From Sediminibacterium sp. (lineage in GTDB: Bacteria; Bacteroidota; Bacteroidia; Chitinophagales; Chitinophagaceae): DNA of 11,167 nt. The stretch covers positions 1 to 11,167 of the forward strand of contig JAQBNJ010000345.1 of NCBI GenBank assembly GCA_028288645.1, written 5' to 3'. The position numbers were made by a program, and so were the translations under genes. Under the pieces are notes generated by a model. That model ran no database searches. It was given only the letters and a program-made list of their open reading frames with translations, and was not told the DNA's origin. This document shows, piece after piece, positions 7,343 through 11,167 of the stretch. Each line of letters starts with the position of its first letter. The stretch's first letter is position 1.

Positions 7343-8755
7343 ATGAAAATAGTAAAATATATTTTATACACAGCCCTGGGTACCAGTTTACTGGCGGGTT
7401 GTTCGAAACAGTTGGATCTTAAACCAACAGATGGATTTACCGAGGTAAATGCATTTTCTTCTGTAGCCGATGCCCAGTTAGGTGCCAATGCGGTTTACGG
7501 GGCATATGGCGCATATCTTAATACGATGTATTCAACTGCACTCGTAACCGATGAATCAAAGATTGGGTACGATAACGCAGGCCAGGGCGCCCTTACATTC
7601 CGCTACCAGTATAGTGCTGATGGAACTACCGGCGGAGATGTTATTGCGGCATACCGCGGTTATTATTCAGTGATCGACCAGGCAAACCGTATACTTGCCA
7701 AATTGCCAGGGCTACCGGCATCTAATCCATCAGATGAAAGCCGCAAAGCTATCCTGAAAGGACAGATGCTTGGTATGAGGGCGCTCGCTCATTTTGACCT
7801 GTTACAATTGTACAGTAATAAATACACCCCTGGTGACCTGGGTATTCCTATTATGCTTAGTTCGAACATAACTGCTCAGCCGAAAAGAAATACAATGGCC
7901 GAAGTGATTACACAGGTAGAGACCGATTTTGCGGACGCGTTAGCACTATTGCCCGCAGCCACCTCGTCTAATTTTACCGATACGGTAATGAACCAGCTTA
8001 ACATCAATGCATACCGGGCAAAAGTTGCCCTTTTCAAAGGCGATTATGCGAATGCGATCACTTATGCATCAACCGTGATCAATGCAAATATTAAACCATT
8101 AGCAACAGGTAGTGATTATGCCAATATATGGATAGATGGCAGTACAAGTGAGCTCCTGTTCCGTATACGCTATTCTACCAGCAACGCGGTCGGTTCTGTG
8201 TGGACTGCAGGTAACCTGGTTTACATAGCGCCTTCAGATAAATTAACAGCGTCGTATGGTACTGGCGATATTCGCAAGGCTGCCTTTATTGCGGCTTTTC
8301 CTGCATCGGGTTCAGTGCCTGCCAAGCCTTATGTAAACAAATTCTTCGCTTCATCAAGAGGTGGACGTATTGTTGATATTAAAGCGATGAGAATATCAGA
8401 AGTTTATCTGATACGCGCCGAAGCTTATTTGAAATCAGCCGCGCCGAATCTCCCGCTGGCAGCAGCCGACCTTAATGCGGTTAGGACTGCAAGGATTACC
8501 CCTTATACCAATGTTACCTTTGCTGATGCGGCATCCGGGATTACAGCAATACTTGATGAAAGATTTAAAGAACTGTGTTTTGAAGGGTCACGTTTGTTTG
8601 ATCTGAAACGAAACGGCTTATCTGTGACAAGGATAGCATCAGATGCTTCTCCTGCGTGGCTCACATTGGCTTCGGGAAATTACCGTTTTGTGTTTCCGAT
8701 TCCGCAGTATGAATTGCTTGCCAACCCTAATAACACACAAAATCCGGGGTATTAA
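7343..8755 (+). CDS. susD: SusD/RagB-family nutrient-binding outer-membrane lipoprotein
   Basis: This 470-residue lipoprotein has a signal peptide ending in the lipobox LLAGC, with lipidated Cys20. It shows the SusD family signatures in order: an alpha-helical TPR-like core with QMLGMRALAHFDLLQLYS (141-158), RISEVYLIRAEAYLKSA (350-366), LDERFKELCFEGSRLFDLKR (404-423), and the C-terminal FPIPQYELLANPNNTQNPGY (451-470). SusD proteins sit as a hinged lid on the extracellular face of the SusC barrel and capture ligand. The start lies 24 bases after the susC stop, so the two genes are almost certainly co-transcribed and form a matched pair. At 470 residues it is somewhat shorter than many SusD proteins (often 500-600), suggesting compact ligand-binding loops. 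No internal frameshift is seen. Ligand identity is unknown; the symbol is family-level. Confidence 0.94.
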   Translation: MKIVKYILYTALGTSLLAGCSKQLDLKPTDGFTEVNAFSSVADAQLGANAVYGAYGAYLNTMYSTALVTDESKIGYDNAGQGALTFRYQYSADGTTGGDVIAAYRGYYSVIDQANRILAKLPGLPASNPSDESRKAILKGQMLGMRALAHFDLLQLYSNKYTPGDLGIPIMLSSNITAQPKRNTMAEVITQVETDFADALALLPAATSSNFTDTVMNQLNINAYRAKVALFKGDYANAITYASTVINANIKPLATGSDYANIWIDGSTSELLFRIRYSTSNAVGSVWTAGNLVYIAPSDKLTASYGTGDIRKAAFIAAFPASGSVPAKPYVNKFFASSRGGRIVDIKAMRISEVYLIRAEAYLKSAAPNLPLAAADLNAVRTARITPYTNVTFADAASGITAILDERFKELCFEGSRLFDLKRNGLSVTRIASDASPAWLTLASGNYRFVFPIPQYELLANPNNTQNPGY

Positions 8756-8805
8756 TTCAGAATAAACAGGAATGCTTAACATCCTAACAATTAATAAATA
8801 CGAGT

Positions 8806-9681
8806 ATGAAAAAATATAATTTTAAATCCGCATTGTCGCTGTTGCTGCTATCGGTTGTATTAACCAATTGTAACAAGCTCGACCCTTATCCAACCATCGT
8901 ACCGCCAACGCAAGCCAACTTTACCAATGCAACGGGTGGTACTTATTATGTGAAGAACGATCCCAATTCTACATTTAAAATACCTGTAGGCATTACCAGT
9001 GTTTCCAGTGCGAGCCGGAACGTTACCATCGGCGTAACTACTTCAACCGGTGCAGCAGCAGGAACACAATATACTTTGCCTTCCACAACCGTAACCATTC
9101 CGGCAGGGAAAGTAGTTGATTCATTGTCTGTAAAAGGATTGTTCGGTGGATATTCAGGTACCAGGGTTGATACACTCACTTTTTCGATTACCGGCGGAGA
9201 CGTTCCGGTATCGGATTATAACAGTACTTACAAACTGGTTCTAAGGAGGTATTGTGATGTGATATCTACTAGTCTTAGCGGAAATTATGCAAACTCAAGG
9301 GATTATGATCTGACAATAGCAGGTACACCAAGCGCCACAAAGTATACTGCGACTATTACAAACTGGACAGACCTTACAGCTACCACCGCCAGTATCAAGA
9401 TCCAGAACCTAGGTAACACACCAGATATCGGCTTCGCACCATTTGCTGCAACAGACGCGGCTAAAACGGGACTTACTGCTACTGTTGACTGGACAAATCC
9501 GGCTAACTTCACAGTGACAATTCCTAGTCAACCTTATGTAAACAGCCTTTATACATACGGAGCTTCAACCATTTCAGGGACAGGTACGTTTTCTTCATGT
9601 GATCAGACTTTTACACTAACCTATGTTGTAAGAGTGAGTGTAGGTAGTTTTACTGCAGTAACTACTACCTTGATTAAGTAA
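8806..9681 (+). CDS. Accessory surface lipoprotein of the SusCD unit (SusE/SGBP-like position)
   Basis: The 291-residue product begins with a lipoprotein signal (VVLTNC, lipidated Cys22), followed by a Pro/Thr-containing linker. The first half (about 38-148) is a beta-sandwich-like domain: GTYYVKNDPNSTFKIPVGI, then QYTLPSTTVTIPAGK, then DTLTFSITGGD. It resembles the adhesin-like N-terminal domains (DUF1735/DUF4843 type) of Bacteroidota surface lipoproteins. That resemblance comes from reading the sequence, not from a search. The second half (about 150-291) is beta-rich and framed by Cys150 (RRYCDV) and Cys265 (FSSCDQTF), which could pair. It lies 50 bases after susD and immediately before a strong terminator, making it the last gene of the susC-susD unit. 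Position and export signal suggest a surface ligand-binding protein analogous to SusE/SusF or SGBPs. No catalytic motif is visible, and the ligand is unknown. Confidence 0.75.
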   Translation: MKKYNFKSALSLLLLSVVLTNCNKLDPYPTIVPPTQANFTNATGGTYYVKNDPNSTFKIPVGITSVSSASRNVTIGVTTSTGAAAGTQYTLPSTTVTIPAGKVVDSLSVKGLFGGYSGTRVDTLTFSITGGDVPVSDYNSTYKLVLRRYCDVISTSLSGNYANSRDYDLTIAGTPSATKYTATITNWTDLTATTASIKIQNLGNTPDIGFAPFAATDAAKTGLTATVDWTNPANFTVTIPSQPYVNSLYTYGASTISGTGTFSSCDQTFTLTYVVRVSVGSFTAVTTTLIK

Positions 9682-9700
9682 AAGTTACCACAAACTATAT

Positions 9701-9743
9701 TTTAAAAGCCCGCTCACTACCAGGAGCGGGCTTTTAAATTTTT
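9701..9743 (+). terminator. Strong intrinsic terminator of the susC-susD-lipoprotein unit
   Basis: A perfect 15-bp stem pairs 9701-9715 (TTTAAAAGCCCGCTC) with 9724-9738 (GAGCGGGCTTTTAAA) around an 8-base loop, and further T residues follow (to 9743). It begins 19 bases after the lipoprotein stop. The A-rich left arm and T-rich right arm make it potentially bidirectional, but only the plus strand has a gene ending here. Confidence 0.93.
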
Positions 9744-9760
9744 ATATAAGCCTTTTAACT

Positions 9761-9791
9761 TTTGTTTCTTTTGTATTATAGATCAATTTTG
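9761..9791 (+). promoter_or_regulatory. Bacteroidota-type promoter for the first secreted paralog
   Basis: TTTG at 9761-9764 is followed after 19 nt by CAATTTTG at 9784-9791, which matches 7 of 8 positions of TAnnTTTG. The spacing is the usual one for the primary sigma factor of this phylum. The arrangement sits directly after the preceding terminator and 19 bases before the ATG, leaving a very short, A-rich leader. Together with that terminator it argues that the secreted-protein gene is its own transcription unit. Confidence 0.55.
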
Positions 9792-9810
9792 TAGTTTCGA
9801 AAAAAATTAA

Positions 9811-10491
9811 ATGATGAAGATAGTTTCGACGTTGGTATTGGCAGTATGTATTGCGGGAAGCGCTGTGGCACAAAATAATCTCAGTGAAATGAACGGCAGT
9901 CCATTGAGGGTAAATGGGAAAAACGACGTAGAAGGAAGCCCGTATTTTAAATCTGATTTTTGCAGTGCCACATTGTACGGTTCAGAAAGCCAGATCTTTA
10001 AAGGTATCCGGAGCAAGTTGAATCTTCAGAATAACATGATCTCTTATGTTAAAGAAAATGAAGAAGACAAAGAATATACCCCCGGGTTCCAGGTAAAAAA
10101 GATCGAGTTTACAGGATGCAATGATAAAAATGGTATAGCAGTATTCAAGCTGGGCTTTCCGGCAATAGGGGCGCAGAGCGAAAACTCTTATTACCAGGTA
10201 CTTGATAGCGGTAAAGCGATGCTCTTAAAATACCAGAATATTATCGAAACAGTAAATGCGGTTAACGGGCTTACACCCGGTGGCGGTACAACGGTTCTGC
10301 AAAAAGTTGAATCGTTCTATATATACTCTCCCTCAAAAGGAATGATAAAAGTTGCTAAAGCCAATGACGATGTTCTGAAGGTTTTAGCTGATAAACGGAC
10401 AGAACTGGATGGGTACCTGTCTACTAACCACATTAAAGTGAAGAAAGAAGATGATCTCTTAAAGGTTGTTCAGTATTATAACACGTTGTAA
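9811..10491 (+). CDS. Secreted protein of unknown function, paralog 1 of a tandem pair
   Basis: This 226-residue protein carries a signal peptide, cut after about residue 20 (GSAVA-QN). Two ATG codons are adjacent (9811 and 9814). The second would give MKIVSTLV, which aligns better with the start of the neighbouring paralog; the first is listed. The mature part contains EGSPYFKSDFCSATLYG (41-57), RSKLNLQNNMISYV (67-80), EYTPGFQVKKIEFTGC (88-103) and NSYYQVLDSGKAMLLK (125-140). A Lys-rich C-terminal part (about 170-226) follows. Cys51 and Cys103 are conserved in the paralog and may form a disulfide. The pattern GSPY...D-F...G...IKKI resembles a family of small periplasmic or surface Bacteroidota proteins that I know only as hypothetical. 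No enzymatic motif is visible. It has its own upstream promoter-like boxes and a downstream terminator. Function unknown. Confidence 0.85.
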   Translation: MMKIVSTLVLAVCIAGSAVAQNNLSEMNGSPLRVNGKNDVEGSPYFKSDFCSATLYGSESQIFKGIRSKLNLQNNMISYVKENEEDKEYTPGFQVKKIEFTGCNDKNGIAVFKLGFPAIGAQSENSYYQVLDSGKAMLLKYQNIIETVNAVNGLTPGGGTTVLQKVESFYIYSPSKGMIKVAKANDDVLKVLADKRTELDGYLSTNHIKVKKEDDLLKVVQYYNTL

Positions 10492-10512
10492 ACAATACCT
10501 ATTTGTGAAGTG

Positions 10513-10540
10513 AAAAGGATGACCTAGTCATCCTTTTTTT
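10513..10540 (+). terminator. Intrinsic terminator between the two paralogs
   Basis: GGATGAC (10517-10523) pairs with GTCATCC (10527-10533) around a CTA loop. The flanking AAAA (10513-10516) and the T run (10534-10540) extend the stem and supply the U-tract. It lies 22 bases after the stop codon of paralog 1 and 48 bases before the start of paralog 2, so the two copies are probably transcribed separately or with strong attenuation between them. Confidence 0.88.
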
Positions 10541-10564
10541 TATGAAAGTCATAATCAAAAATGG

Positions 10565-10588
10565 TAATTTAGGGATAAATAATCTACA
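10565..10588 (+). promoter_or_regulatory. Weak candidate -7 element before paralog 2
   Basis: TAATTTAG at 10565-10572 matches 7 of 8 positions of the Bacteroidota -7 box. No TTTG lies at the right distance upstream; the nearest similar sequence is TATG at 10541-10544, with a 20-nt spacer. A promoter is expected here because a terminator precedes it, but the sequence support is thin. Confidence 0.25.
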
Positions 10589-11167
10589 ATGAAAACGCTT
10601 GTCACCCTTGCCTTTTGTTTTTTTGGGATGATTGCCGATGCACAATCATTAGTTGATTACAGCTGGCAGTTTGCGCCTACCAATTCTGCAAATAATAATC
10701 TTATGATAGACCTGGCAGGGAGCCCACTGAAAGTTAAAAAGAAAGCGGATGTTGATGGCAGTCCTTTTTTCAAAGAAGATTATTGCGATGCGACCTATTA
10801 TGGAGCTGACGGAAGAATTTACCGGGGTATAGCGTCCAAACTTAATCTCCAGACAAATACAATCTCTTTCCTGCGGCAGGAAGAAAATGAGGAAAAGGAA
10901 TACACACCATCATTCCAGATAAAAAAAATTGTGTTTACCGGATGTACAGATAAAACAGGACCGGTTGTTTTTCAATTAGGTTTCCCGGCAATCGGTATAC
11001 AAAGTGATAACTCTTATTACCAGGTGCTGGATAGCGGCAAAACGATGCTGCTGAAATTCAGCCAGGTTATTGAAACCGCTAACCCGGTTAACGGACTTAC
11101 ACAGAGCGGCGGAACAACAAGCCTGCAAAAAATTGATATCTATTATATCTATTCTCCTGACAAAGGA
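10589..11167 (+). CDS. Secreted protein of unknown function, paralog 2 (cut by right edge)
   Basis: An ATG at 10589 opens a frame that stays open for exactly 193 codons to the window edge, so the C-terminus is missing. The signal peptide is about residues 1-18 (FFGMIADA-QS). The mature protein matches paralog 1 almost end to end: GSPLKV, DGSPFFKEDYCDATYYG (56-72), SKLNLQTNTISFL, EYTPSFQIKKIVFTGC (104-119), LGFPAIGIQS, NSYYQVLDSGKTMLLK (131-146) and YYIYSPDKG at the edge. By hand count, 65 of 90 residues are identical over the stretch starting at EYTP. Differences are a longer segment after the signal peptide (LVDYSWQFAPTNSANNN) and a one-residue insertion before EYTP. Cys66 and Cys119 correspond to the two cysteines of paralog 1. 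Function unknown; the pair clearly arose by tandem duplication. Confidence 0.88.
   Translation, partial: MKTLVTLAFCFFGMIADAQSLVDYSWQFAPTNSANNNLMIDLAGSPLKVKKKADVDGSPFFKEDYCDATYYGADGRIYRGIASKLNLQTNTISFLRQEENEEKEYTPSFQIKKIVFTGCTDKTGPVVFQLGFPAIGIQSDNSYYQVLDSGKTMLLKFSQVIETANPVNGLTQSGGTTSLQKIDIYYIYSPDKG

Noticed and set aside
9761..9810. A second TTTG (9770-9773) as an alternative -33 element
   Set aside because: Only 10 nt from the -7 box, too close for the known spacing; the TTTG at 9761-9764 fits better.
1..11167. tRNA, rRNA, CRISPR array, insertion sequence, phage or toxin-antitoxin genes
   Set aside because: No cloverleaf-like sequence, regularly spaced repeats, transposase motifs or small toxin/antitoxin pairs were seen on either strand.

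Overview
The window looks like a chromosomal segment of a Bacteroidota bacterium, most plausibly of the Chitinophagaceae/Sphingobacteriia type. The evidence is a SusC/SusD pair, a large secreted Ig/PKD-repeat protein of the type-IX-secretion style, A-rich sequences instead of Shine-Dalgarno boxes before start codons, and a candidate promoter of the Bacteroidota type (TTTG, about 19 nt, then a TAnnTTTG-like box). The genus assignment is inference.

Layout. From 1423 leftward on the minus strand lies the N-terminal part (474 codons) of a large secreted protein: signal peptide, jelly-roll-like domain, then Ig/PKD-like repeats. It runs off the left edge. Divergent from it, 1606-3933 encodes a complete 12-TM RND/MMPL-type permease. 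A 316-base gap (3934-4249) follows. It holds a long-range inverted repeat, a GC-rich block and a 10-bp motif present three times (two tandem, one inverted). Then comes a three-gene plus-strand cluster: SusC-like TonB-dependent receptor (4250-7318), SusD-like lipoprotein (7343-8755) and a third surface-type lipoprotein (8806-9681). It is closed by a very strong intrinsic terminator (9701-9743). Finally, two tandem paralogous secreted proteins of unknown function occupy 9811-10491 and 10589 to the right edge (second copy cut at 193 codons), separated by another intrinsic terminator.

How the genes work together. The SusC/SusD/third-lipoprotein unit should form an outer-membrane nutrient uptake complex: SusD and the accessory lipoprotein bind an oligomeric ligand outside the cell and SusC imports it with TonB energy. 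No glycoside hydrolase, peptidase, anti-sigma factor or hybrid two-component sensor is present in the window, so the substrate cannot be named. The permease, the adhesin-like protein and the paralog pair have no visible functional link to this unit; each appears to be a separate transcription unit. No tRNA, rRNA, CRISPR array, insertion sequence or phage gene was seen.

The least explained items are the tandem pair of secreted unknowns and the repeat-containing gap upstream of susC. I did not find convincing evidence of a wholly new system.
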